DNA of 64,000 nucleotides, from contig JAKFEY010000044.1 of NCBI GenBank assembly GCA_036675475.1, positions 9,422 through 73,421 of the forward strand. Direction: 5' to 3'. Below, piece by piece: positions 50,509 through 57,563 of the stretch; position 1 is the stretch's first letter; each line of letters begins with the position of its first letter. Source of the DNA: JALYRV01 sp036675475 (lineage in GTDB: Bacteria; Acidobacteriota; Vicinamibacteria; Vicinamibacterales; SCN-69-37). The notes below the pieces were generated by a model, which made no database searches, had not been told where the DNA came from, and saw only the letters and a program-made list of their open reading frames with translations. Made by a program: the position numbers and the translations under genes.

Positions 50509-51300
50509 GGCGCGCGCCATCTTCTTCTTCATCGGCGGCACCATCTGGAGCCGCGCCTGGGCCGCTTCGGTGGCGGTCTCATGCATGCCGACGTCGGCCG
50601 CGAGCAGCCGCTTGAGGCGATCGAGCGCGCGCGCGTGCAGCTGCGATACGCGCGATTCGTTCACGCCAATCTCGCAGCCAATCTGCTTCATGGTGGCTTC
50701 GCCGAAGTAGTACATCGATACGATCTTGCGCTCTCGCGGCGGCAGCGCGTGCATCGCGCGGCGAATGCGCTCCTTCACTTCCTGCGTCTCGAACGCCTTG
50801 TCGGGCGACGGCGGCTCGCTCGGCACCAGCACGGCCGGCAGCGAGGCGCCGTCGACCGATTCAGCCGACGCCATCGGCGAGGTCGACTCAATCGTATGGA
50901 TGCGCACGATCGTCTTTTCGAGGCGCGCGACGTCGGTGCCGACGCGCGTGGCCAGATCCTGCATCGACGGCTCGACGCCAAGCTCGCGGCGCAGCGACTC
51001 GCGCGCGGCTTCGAGCTCGCGGCGCACGCGGCGCACGCCGCGCGGCCAGGCGTCCTTGCGCAGCGCGTCGATCATGGCGCCGCGCACGCGGCGCTCGGCA
51101 AACGTCTCGAACTTGATGCCGCGGCCGGCGTCATAGCGGCGTGCCGCGTCGATCAACCCCAGCATGCCGTCCTGCACGAGGTCGCCGATATCAATGGAGT
51201 TCGGCATCGTGGCCGCAACCCTGCGGGCCAGCGATTCCACGAACGGCAGGCTGTCGGCAATGCGGTCACGTTCGGCGGCGGCGAGTGGCTGTCGGGACAT
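50467..51300 (-). CDS. Sigma-28-type (FliA/WhiG-like) RNA polymerase sigma factor
   Basis: 277 residues. Region 2 (SLPFVESLARRVAATM...DLVQDGMLGLIDAARRYDAGRGIKFETFAERRVRGAMIDALR) is nearly complete, region 3 follows, and region 4 has the HTH GEATMKQIGCEIGVNESRVSQLHARALDRLK. FliA-type factors drive flagellar or developmental genes and are usually held by an anti-sigma factor (FlgM). No flagellar gene is visible here. Two SpoIIE-type phosphatases in the window (30146, 42481) could belong to the control circuit. Confidence 0.9.
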   Translation of the reverse strand: MSRQPLAAAERDRIADSLPFVESLARRVAATMPNSIDIGDLVQDGMLGLIDAARRYDAGRGIKFETFAERRVRGAMIDALRKDAWPRGVRRVRRELEAARESLRRELGVEPSMQDLATRVGTDVARLEKTIVRIHTIESTSPMASAESVDGASLPAVLVPSEPPSPDKAFETQEVKERIRRAMHALPPRERKIVSMYYFGEATMKQIGCEIGVNESRVSQLHARALDRLKRLLAADVGMHETATEAAQARLQMVPPMKKKMARASAQGFTRETQKIA

Positions 51301-51514
51301 TTTCGGGAAGCTCCTTCGGCGGAGCTCTAGCGCAACCGGATGGCCAGCTTTAAAGCGATGAAAAGGCGAAGGGCAATCCCGCGATTCTGGAGCGATTAAC
51401 AGCCTGTGAAATCAGTGACTTACGGGGAATGACGCGCCGTGTAAGGGTGTGCAGTTACGAGCGGATGTGCGTCAAACCGTTGGCAGGATGCGTCAAAGCG
51501 TCGGAAGTTTGACG
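51301..51514. promoter_or_regulatory. 214-base gap with GCGTCAAA repeats
   Basis: No coding frame. TGCGTCAAA occurs at 51468-51476 and 51489-51497, and the second copy pairs with TTTGACGC (51508-51515, touching the stop of the small kinase-domain gene) to make an 8-base inverted repeat with a 10-base spacer. It may be an operator for the sigma-factor gene or a terminator hairpin for the opposite transcript. Confidence 0.5.
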
Positions 51515-51760
51515 CTATTTTGTGTTCGATGGGCCTGTTTCTGTGAGCTTGCGGATTTCCCGGGCGGTCGCCATGGCGTCGAGCGCGCTGCTCACCACCT
51601 GGCCGGCCCGCGAGCGCGCGGCATCCTCGGTCGCGCGCGCCTCGAGCAACTCGGCGTTCGCGAGCACTATGCCCAGCTGATTGTTCAACTGGTGGAAGAG
51701 CCGTCCGAGATCGCGGGTGTCGGCCACGTGAAGCTGCTCGCCTCGATGGTGCGCGATCAC
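51515..51760 (-). CDS. Stand-alone histidine-kinase dimerisation-domain protein
   Basis: 81 residues from a GTG at 51760 that overlaps the stop of the HTH gene (GTGA). The segment RLFHQLNNQLGIVLANAELLE resembles the phosphorylated helix of HisKA/HisKA_3-type DHp domains (H in the first helix), and the second helix SRAGQVVSSALDAMATAREIRKL could pair with it. No ATP-binding domain follows. It may be phosphorylated by another kinase or act as a dominant-negative dimerisation partner. It is probably always made together with the HTH protein. Confidence 0.65.
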   Translation of the reverse strand: MIAHHRGEQLHVADTRDLGRLFHQLNNQLGIVLANAELLEARATEDAARSRAGQVVSSALDAMATAREIRKLTETGPSNTK

Positions 51761-51966
51761 GCCGTGACGCTGTTCTTGCGGCTGCTCCACCCGGCGCGCT
51801 GTTCCGGCTCGCGCCACAGCGTGTCGACGAAGATGCGGACCGATCCGCCGGCTGTACGCACGTACTCCACCTTGCCGTTGGCGATCCAGTTGTAGATCGT
51901 GCGGCGGCTGACGCCCACGAGCTCGCACGCCTTCATGATCGAAATGGTCTTCCGCTCCACAATCAT
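51757..51966 (-). CDS. MerR/BldC/excisionase-like helix-turn-helix protein
   Basis: 69 residues. SIMKACELVGVSRRTIYNWIANGKVEYVRTAGGSVRIF is a winged HTH (HTH_17), with the wing residues AGGSVRI. GAGGGG precedes the ATG. Such proteins bind direct repeats; GGCAT repeats lie just upstream. It is coupled to the kinase-domain gene and divergent from the NtrC-type activator, so these three genes may form one regulatory unit. Confidence 0.82.
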   Translation of the reverse strand: MIVERKTISIMKACELVGVSRRTIYNWIANGKVEYVRTAGGSVRIFVDTLWREPEQRAGWSSRKNSVTA

Positions 51967-52035
51967 GTCATTCCCCTCACGGCATCTATCGGCATTTGCG
52001 TGCAGGCCTTCAGGGTGTCAAAATGCCGTCACCTG
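51967..52035. promoter_or_regulatory. Divergent promoter with GGCAT repeats
   Basis: GGCAT at 51981-51985 and 51991-51995 (10-base spacing, one helical turn), and ATGCC at 52023-52027 in inverted orientation. They sit between the HTH-protein gene and the NtrC-type gene and are candidate sites for either regulator. Confidence 0.45.
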
Positions 52036-53451
52036 ATGGCCGAACCCTGGCACCTCCTGCTGGTCGACGATGAGAAAGCCCTGAGGGAGGCCGTGGCCGA
52101 ACAGCTCGCCGACCAGGGCTTCAAGGTGACGGAGGCCGCTGACGGCAAGACGGCGGTGGCGCAACTCTCGGACTTCGCCTACGACATCGTCGTCACCGAC
52201 CTGCGGCTGCCCGGCGCCGACGGACGCAAGGTGCTGCAGGAAGCGCGCGCGCGTTATCCCGACATCATCGCGATCGTGATCACCGGGTACGGCACGGTGA
52301 AGGACGCCGTCGAGCTGATCAAGCAAGGCGCGAGCGACTTCATCACCAAGCCGTTCCAGTTTGACGCGCTGCTGCACGTGATCAACGCCGCGCTCGAGCA
52401 GCGGCGGCTGCGATCCGAGAACGACTATCTGCGCGCGCAGCTCGACGAGCGCTATCGCATCGAAGGCATCGTCGGCAAAAGCGATGCGATGCGCGGGCTG
52501 TTCCAGCTGCTGCACACGGTGGCCGACTCGCCCGCCACTGTTTTGATTACGGGTGAAACCGGCACGGGCAAGGAGCTCGCGGCACGCGCCATTCATCATG
52601 CGGGCTCGCGGAAGGCCAACCGCTTCGTCGCGCTCAACTGCAGCGCGATTCCCGAAACGCTGCTCGAGGCCGAGTTGTTCGGTCACGTGCGCGGCGCCTT
52701 CACGGGCGCGGTCGGCAATCGCCAGGGCAAGCTCGAAGCGGCGCATCGCGGCACGTTGTTTCTCGACGAGATCGGGACGATGAGCGCGGCGCTGCAGGCG
52801 AAGATGCTGCGCGTGCTGCAGGAGCGGGAGTTCGAGCGCGTCGGCGACTCGCAGACCATCAAGGTGGACGTGCGCGTGATTGCCGCGACGCACGCGGATC
52901 TCGCGAAGATGGTGGCGGCAGGGGAGTTTCGCGAAGATCTCTTCTATCGCCTGAACGTGGTGCCGGTGCGCATGCCGGCGCTGCGCGAGCGCCGCGACGA
53001 CATTCCGCTGCTCGTGCAGCACTTCCTGACCAAGCTGGCGCGCGACGCGGCGGGGCGCAAGGACAAGAGTGCCACCGCACAGGGGCCATCCACCGTTTCG
53101 CAGGACGGAATGCGGCAGCTGATGACGTATGACTGGCCCGGCAACGTGCGGCAGCTGGAGAATGTGATCGAGCGGCTCTACACGCTGCTGCCGAAGCGCG
53201 CGCAGATTGAGCTGAGCGATCTGCCCGACGAGATTCGCAACGCCTCGCCCGCCGCGTCATCGTCGGCGCACGCCGAGCCGATGCCGGAGCACGGCGTCGA
53301 TCTGGACGGCTATCTGTCGAATGTCGAGTTGATGCTGATTCGCAAGGCACTCGACCGGACGAGCGGCAACAAGCGGCGCGCGGCCGATCTGTTGCAGATC
53401 AAGCGGACGACGCTGATCGAGAAGCTGAAGCGTCTCGAACGAGGGAACTGA
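52036..53451 (+). CDS. NtrC-type sigma-54-dependent response regulator
   Basis: 471 residues from the ATG at 52036. Receiver at 5-120 with Asp55 (DIVVTDLRLPGADG) and Lys105 region (ITKPFQF). AAA+ domain at about 150-380 with GETGTGKELAARAIH (Walker A) and the sigma-54-contacting loop GAFTGA at 220-225. The C-terminus has a Fis-type HTH (NKRRAADLLQIKRTTLIEKLKRL). This class activates sigma-54 promoters after phosphorylation; no dedicated kinase is adjacent. The following RGG-protein gene starts 1 base after the stop, so it may be in the same operon. Confidence 0.93.
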   Translation: MAEPWHLLLVDDEKALREAVAEQLADQGFKVTEAADGKTAVAQLSDFAYDIVVTDLRLPGADGRKVLQEARARYPDIIAIVITGYGTVKDAVELIKQGASDFITKPFQFDALLHVINAALEQRRLRSENDYLRAQLDERYRIEGIVGKSDAMRGLFQLLHTVADSPATVLITGETGTGKELAARAIHHAGSRKANRFVALNCSAIPETLLEAELFGHVRGAFTGAVGNRQGKLEAAHRGTLFLDEIGTMSAALQAKMLRVLQEREFERVGDSQTIKVDVRVIAATHADLAKMVAAGEFREDLFYRLNVVPVRMPALRERRDDIPLLVQHFLTKLARDAAGRKDKSATAQGPSTVSQDGMRQLMTYDWPGNVRQLENVIERLYTLLPKRAQIELSDLPDEIRNASPAASSSAHAEPMPEHGVDLDGYLSNVELMLIRKALDRTSGNKRRAADLLQIKRTTLIEKLKRLERGN

Positions 53452-53452
53452 C

Positions 53453-54586
53453 ATGTCACGGGCGGCGTACTGGACGATCATCGCTGGAGGGCAGCCAACC
53501 GCGTTTCGCGGGCGCGACAGGGAAGATCTGCTGCCGACGCTCAAGCAGCTGCAAAGCAAACAGCCTGACGCCGCAATCGTCTGGTTCGAGCGCGGCAAAG
53601 TGTTTCAGACGCGCGAAGAGGCGCTGGCCGACCGGCGCGCGCCAAGTGAGCGGCGTCCGCGCGACTGGCGGCCTGGCGGCGATCACAAGGACCCGCGCGC
53701 GAAGTACGACCAGACGCGCGACGAGAAGCGCGCGCGGTTCAAGCAGATCGCGCGCAGGAAGGGCGAGGGCTATCAGGGCCCGCCCGATCGCGAGCGGGGC
53801 GGACGCGGCGAGGGCGATCGCGAGCGTGGCGGACGCGGTCCGTTCGATCGCGGCCCGCGCGACCGTGAGCCGAGGGAGCGCGAGCCGCGGGAACGTGAGC
53901 CGCGCGACCGCGAGCCGCGCGAAAAGCCGGCGAGCAAGCCGCAAGGCGGCTTCGATCCGTTTGCCGACATGCCGCGACGGCCGTCGGGCGGCCGGCCGCC
54001 GTCTGGGGAGCGGCCGTTTGGAGGCAAACGGCCGTTCAGCGACCGGCAAGGGCCTGCTGACAAGCGGCCATTCGGCGGCGGGAAGCCGTTCGGCGATCGC
54101 CGGCCTCCATCCGGCGAAGGCGGCGGCCCGCGCAGGTCGTGGCAGAACAGGGAAGGCGGCGATCGGCGTCCTCCGTCCAGCCCGCGGAAACCGGGCGCAG
54201 GCGGTGGTTTCCGCGACGGCGGGCCGCGGAAACCCGGGGCCTGGCGCGACCCAGGGGCCGGCGGCGGGCGGCCTCCCGCGGGAGGCGGCGGGCGTCCCCC
54301 GGCTGCCGGGGGCCGGCCAGGGCCAGGGCGCGGTCCGAATGCCGGACGCGGCCCGGGAGCGGGTGGCCGAGGGCCGGGCAGCGGTGGGTTCGGACCTGGC
54401 GGCCCGGGTCGCGGGCCGGGAGGTGGAGGACGCGGACCGGGCGGCGGCCGTGGGCCAGGTGGTCCTGGCGGAGGCCGAGGACCGGGCGGCGGACGCGGGC
54501 CCGGGGGTGGACGTGGACCGGGAGGTGGCCGCGGCCCAGGCGGCGGCCGGGGACCCGGCGGCAGCAGGGGAGGCGGCCGCGCGTGA
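53453..54586 (+). CDS. Arginine/glycine-rich (RGG/RGP) disordered protein
   Basis: 377 residues. Residues 1-60 look folded (MSRAAYWTIIAGGQPTAFRG...AAIVWFERGKVFQTREEA). About 65-110 are basic (RPRDWRPGGDHKDPRAKYDQ). About 110-170 are RGG and RDREPRE repeats. About 170-260 have RPFGGKRPFSDR, PPSGEGGGPRR and similar. About 260-377 are nearly pure GPGGGRGPGGG. Such sequences bind RNA and form condensates in eukaryotes; in bacteria, RGG proteins are rare but known. Function here is inferred: RNA binding or phase separation. It overlaps the next gene by 4 bases (GTGA). The other-strand frame through this region is a shadow. Confidence 0.75.
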   Translation: MSRAAYWTIIAGGQPTAFRGRDREDLLPTLKQLQSKQPDAAIVWFERGKVFQTREEALADRRAPSERRPRDWRPGGDHKDPRAKYDQTRDEKRARFKQIARRKGEGYQGPPDRERGGRGEGDRERGGRGPFDRGPRDREPREREPREREPRDREPREKPASKPQGGFDPFADMPRRPSGGRPPSGERPFGGKRPFSDRQGPADKRPFGGGKPFGDRRPPSGEGGGPRRSWQNREGGDRRPPSSPRKPGAGGGFRDGGPRKPGAWRDPGAGGGRPPAGGGGRPPAAGGRPGPGRGPNAGRGPGAGGRGPGSGGFGPGGPGRGPGGGGRGPGGGRGPGGPGGGRGPGGGRGPGGGRGPGGGRGPGGGRGPGGSRGGGRA

Positions 54587-54933
54587 TCGCGCACGTCATC
54601 CTGTTCCGGCCGAAGGCCGATCTCCCTGAAAGCGGCCGCGCGCGGCTGTTCAACGCCATGCGCGCCGCGCACGCGCAGATTCCTGGCATCAGGCGCTTTG
54701 CCGCCGGCCGCCGCGTTCGAAACGGGCGTCCGTACGAGGCGCTGACGCGCGACTTTCCCTTCTTTGCGCTGCTGGAGTTCGACTCGTCGGAGGACTTCGC
54801 CGCGTACCTCGCGCATCCCGTGCACGAGGCGCTCGGCGCCGAGTTCTATGTGGCGAGTGACGCGGCCGAAGCCTACGACTTCGAGATTGGCGAGATGCCG
54901 GCCGCGCTCGAGACGCTGAGCGCCAGTTCCTGA
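54583..54933 (+). CDS. Dabb (A/B-barrel, stress-responsive) domain protein
   Basis: 116 residues from a GTG at 54583 overlapping the RGG-protein stop. VIAHVILFRPKADLPESGRARLFNAM and IPGIRRFAAGRRV match the dimeric alpha/beta-barrel Dabb family (HILLFK...). Members act as small enzymes (olivetolic acid cyclase-like) or stress proteins. The 3' end overlaps the convergent dihydrouridine synthase gene by 61 bases. The coupling to the RGG protein is unusual. Confidence 0.85.
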   Translation: MIAHVILFRPKADLPESGRARLFNAMRAAHAQIPGIRRFAAGRRVRNGRPYEALTRDFPFFALLEFDSSEDFAAYLAHPVHEALGAEFYVASDAAEAYDFEIGEMPAALETLSASS

Positions 54934-55991
54934 TCCCCGCGCGGCATGAAGAAGGCGACGATGATGTCGCGCAGGTGATCGATCGACTCGGCTGAGTTGA
55001 TGGCCACGCGCAGCTGCGAGCCGCCGTCGAGGCCCTTCGTGTACCACGCGTTGAGCGCGCGCAGCTTGTTGATCACCCACTTCTTGCGGCCGCGCGGCGT
55101 CGTGTCGATCGGCGCCGACGCGTCCTGGCCCGGCGCGCTGTGGCGGAAGCCGTCACGTTCGTCGACGCGCTCGGCGAGCAGCAGATCGATGTACTCGAGC
55201 AGGAAGCGTCCGCGCTCTTCCATGGTGACCACGCGCGGCTCGCGGCCGTCGGCAATCGCCTGCGCCTGCTCGAAAATCCACGGATTGCGCAGCGCGCCGC
55301 GTCCCACGAGCACGCCAGACACGCGCGTGCTGCGAAGACGATCGACCATCTGCGACGCCTCCACGCAGTCGCCGCTGCCGAACACCGGAATATCGATCGC
55401 GCCAGCGATGCGGTCGATCAGCTCCCAGTCCGACACGCCCGAGTAGGACTGCGCCGCGGTGCGGCCGTGCACGGCGACCGACGCCGCGCCGGCGTCCTGC
55501 GCCATGCGCGCCAGCGTCGGCGCGTTGATCTCCGATTCGTTCCACCCCGCCCGCATTTTCACGGTCACCGGAATCTTCACGGCATGGACCATCGACTTGA
55601 TCACCGACGCGGCATGCTCGGGCTCGCGCATGAGGCTGCAGCCGGCGTTGTGCTTCGCAATCTTCGGCACGGGGCAGCCCATGTTGATGTCCACCGCATC
55701 GGCGCCCATGCCCTCGACGATCTGCGCGGCGTCGGCCATCTTCACCGGATCGCCGCCGAAGATCTGAATCGACACGGGCCGCTCTTCCTCGGTGTACTCC
55801 GCGAATTCGAGCGTGCGGTCGATGCCGCGCACGAGCCCCTCCGAGCTCACCATCTCCGTCACGACCAGACCGCACCCGCCGCGGCGCTTCACGAGACGGC
55901 GAAATGCCGTGTCGGTCATGCCGGCCATGGGCGCAAGCGCGAACGGAGAGGAAAGATTAATAGGCACGGACGTCTGCTGCGTCGACTTCAA
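54873..55991 (-). CDS. dus: tRNA-dihydrouridine synthase
   Basis: 372 residues. APMAGMTDTAFRRLVKRRGG near residue 20 is the FMN-binding start; VDINMGCPVPKIAKHNAGCSLM near 97 holds the catalytic cysteine; VHGRTAAQSYSGVSDW near 173 and PVFGSGDC near 200 follow. It reduces uridine to dihydrouridine in the tRNA D-loop. Length is somewhat above DusB (321). The start overlaps the NusG-like gene by 35 bases. Last gene of the minus-strand run that begins with mfd. Confidence 0.93.
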   Translation of the reverse strand: MKSTQQTSVPINLSSPFALAPMAGMTDTAFRRLVKRRGGCGLVVTEMVSSEGLVRGIDRTLEFAEYTEEERPVSIQIFGGDPVKMADAAQIVEGMGADAVDINMGCPVPKIAKHNAGCSLMREPEHAASVIKSMVHAVKIPVTVKMRAGWNESEINAPTLARMAQDAGAASVAVHGRTAAQSYSGVSDWELIDRIAGAIDIPVFGSGDCVEASQMVDRLRSTRVSGVLVGRGALRNPWIFEQAQAIADGREPRVVTMEERGRFLLEYIDLLLAERVDERDGFRHSAPGQDASAPIDTTPRGRKKWVINKLRALNAWYTKGLDGGSQLRVAINSAESIDHLRDIIVAFFMPRGDQELALSVSSAAGISPISKS

Positions 55992-56454
55992 CCGATACGC
56001 CCTGGCCGATCAACTCGACCGAGAGCACGAGGCGCGCGTGCGATCCCTTGCGCACCAGGCGTCCGACGACGCCCTTCAGGGGACCATGGGTGACTTCCAC
56101 CATGTCTCCTTCGTGAATGAGCGGGCACGGGTCGTACGCGAGCTCGCTGTCCACGAGCGTGCGAATGCCCGCGATTTCGGATTCGGGAATGGGCGCGGGC
56201 TCGCCGTCGAACGACACGATGTTGACCACGCCCGTGCACTTCAGCACCGGCAGGCGGTCGACGGCCGGAAACTTCGCGAAGCAGTAGCCGGGAAACAGGG
56301 GCCACTCAATCTGCTTCTTGCGATCCTTCCAGCGGCTCCACTTCGTGATCGTCGGCAGGAACGTCTCGAGCCCCTTGCGCTCGAGCTGCTCGCGGACGAC
56401 CTGCTCGTGCCGCGAACGGGTCCAGATGGCAAACCATGGAACGTCGACCGGCAT
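55957..56454 (-). CDS. NusG-like transcription elongation factor (UpxY/RfaH type)
   Basis: 165 residues from the ATG at 56454, which overlaps the surA-like stop by one base (TGATG). NGN domain (WFAIWTRSRHEQVVREQLERKGLETFLPTI; WPLFPGYCFAKFP) at about residues 5-100 and KOW domain (LIHEGDMVEVTHGPLKGVVGRLVRKGS) at about 115-165. It is shorter than housekeeping NusG and resembles specialised paralogues that act on selected operons, often polysaccharide loci. Here it is embedded in an mfd-surA-dus run instead. Confidence 0.88.
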   Translation of the reverse strand: MPVDVPWFAIWTRSRHEQVVREQLERKGLETFLPTITKWSRWKDRKKQIEWPLFPGYCFAKFPAVDRLPVLKCTGVVNIVSFDGEPAPIPESEIAGIRTLVDSELAYDPCPLIHEGDMVEVTHGPLKGVVGRLVRKGSHARLVLSVELIGQGVSVEVDAADVRAY

Positions 56455-57536
56455 CAATTCAACCCGTTGACCGCTCCCGCCCGGGCGAGGTGCTGCTCGT
56501 ACAGCTGCTTCAGCTCGTCGTTCTTCCACTCGATGATGGCCTGCGCGCGCAGGCGCTCGAGCAGCCGGCGCTGTTCGACTTCGCTTTTCACGGCCGTGAC
56601 CTTGTCGGCAATCAGATCGCGCACTTCTTCATAGGGCGCGGGCTTCGCTTCACTGGCCGACTCGAGCTTGACCACCTGATAGCCACGCGGCGTGCGGATG
56701 GGCTCGGAAATCTCGCCCGGCTTCAGCGCGGCCAGCACCTTCTGCAGCGCCGGCGACAGCTCGTTGCGCAGCACCGGGCCGATCAGCCCGCCGTTGGCCT
56801 TCGATCCGGCCTCCGACAGCTCTTCGACCAGCTTCTCGAACGTCTCACCCTTCGCGACCCGATCGCGAACGGTGCCCGCCTTCGCGGCCGCCTTCTCATC
56901 GTCAGCCGCGCTGAACGACTCGCCGCCTTCACGCTGGACGACTGGCACGCTGATGAAGATTTCGCGCAGCGTCACGGTCGGCGGCTCGGTGAATTCCTCG
57001 GGGTGCGAGGCGTAGTATTCCTTGGCTTCCTGCTCGGTGAGCTGGATCTTCGAGCCGATTTCCTGCCGCAGCACCTGCGAGCGCAGCACCTGCTTCTCGA
57101 ACATGCGGCGGAACTGATCGATCGTCATGCCTTCGCCGCGGAGCGCCGCGGTGAACTGCTCGTCGGTCTCGATCTTGTTCGACTTCTTGATCTCTTCGAC
57201 CGTCTTGTTGAACATGTCGTCGGTGACGCGCAGCCCCATTTCCTTCGCGCGCTGCACCAGCAGCATCTCGTCGATGGCCTGCGCCAGAATCGACGGCGTG
57301 ACCTCGCGCAGCATCTTCTGCATCTCGGCGTCGTTCTTCAGGCGCTCGGGATCGATCGCGCGCTCCTGATCGCGAAGCGCCTGAATCTGGCGCGACTCGA
57401 GATCGGTCTTCGTGAGGATCTCGCCGTTCACTTTGACCAGGATCTGCTCGATGATCTCCTGGCCGGTGACGGCGGGGGCGGACAGGCCGGCAAACAGGGC
57501 AGCGGCCGCCAGGCGTGCCGCAAGACGTGGTGTCAT
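56454..57536 (-). CDS. surA: SurA-like periplasmic peptidyl-prolyl isomerase
   Basis: 360 residues with a signal peptide (ARLAAAALFAGLSAPAVTGQE). SurA N-terminal domain at about 28-160 (VKVNGEILTKTDLESRQIQALRD; AIDEMLLVQRAKEMGL), parvulin-type rotamase domain at about 190-300 (TLREIFISVPV; ELSEAGSKANGGLIGPVL; GEISEPIRTPRGYQVVKL), and a helical C-terminus that completes the chaperone module. It helps fold outer-membrane proteins. It starts 28 bases after mfd ends, and its stop overlaps the NusG-like start. Confidence 0.92.
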   Translation of the reverse strand: MTPRLAARLAAAALFAGLSAPAVTGQEIIEQILVKVNGEILTKTDLESRQIQALRDQERAIDPERLKNDAEMQKMLREVTPSILAQAIDEMLLVQRAKEMGLRVTDDMFNKTVEEIKKSNKIETDEQFTAALRGEGMTIDQFRRMFEKQVLRSQVLRQEIGSKIQLTEQEAKEYYASHPEEFTEPPTVTLREIFISVPVVQREGGESFSAADDEKAAAKAGTVRDRVAKGETFEKLVEELSEAGSKANGGLIGPVLRNELSPALQKVLAALKPGEISEPIRTPRGYQVVKLESASEAKPAPYEEVRDLIADKVTAVKSEVEQRRLLERLRAQAIIEWKNDELKQLYEQHLARAGAVNGLN

Positions 57537-57563
57537 AGCTGTAACTTTCTCTGTATCAATATT

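Noticed and set aside
51481..51497. TTGGCAGGATGCGTC as a sigma-54 promoter
   Set aside because: The GG and GC pairs do not have the -24/-12 spacing, and the neighbouring boxes explain the sequence better.
53773..55080. A proline-rich 435-codon minus-strand frame
   Set aside because: It is the antisense of the GC-rich RGG repeat; the plus frame has a folded N-terminus and coupled neighbours.
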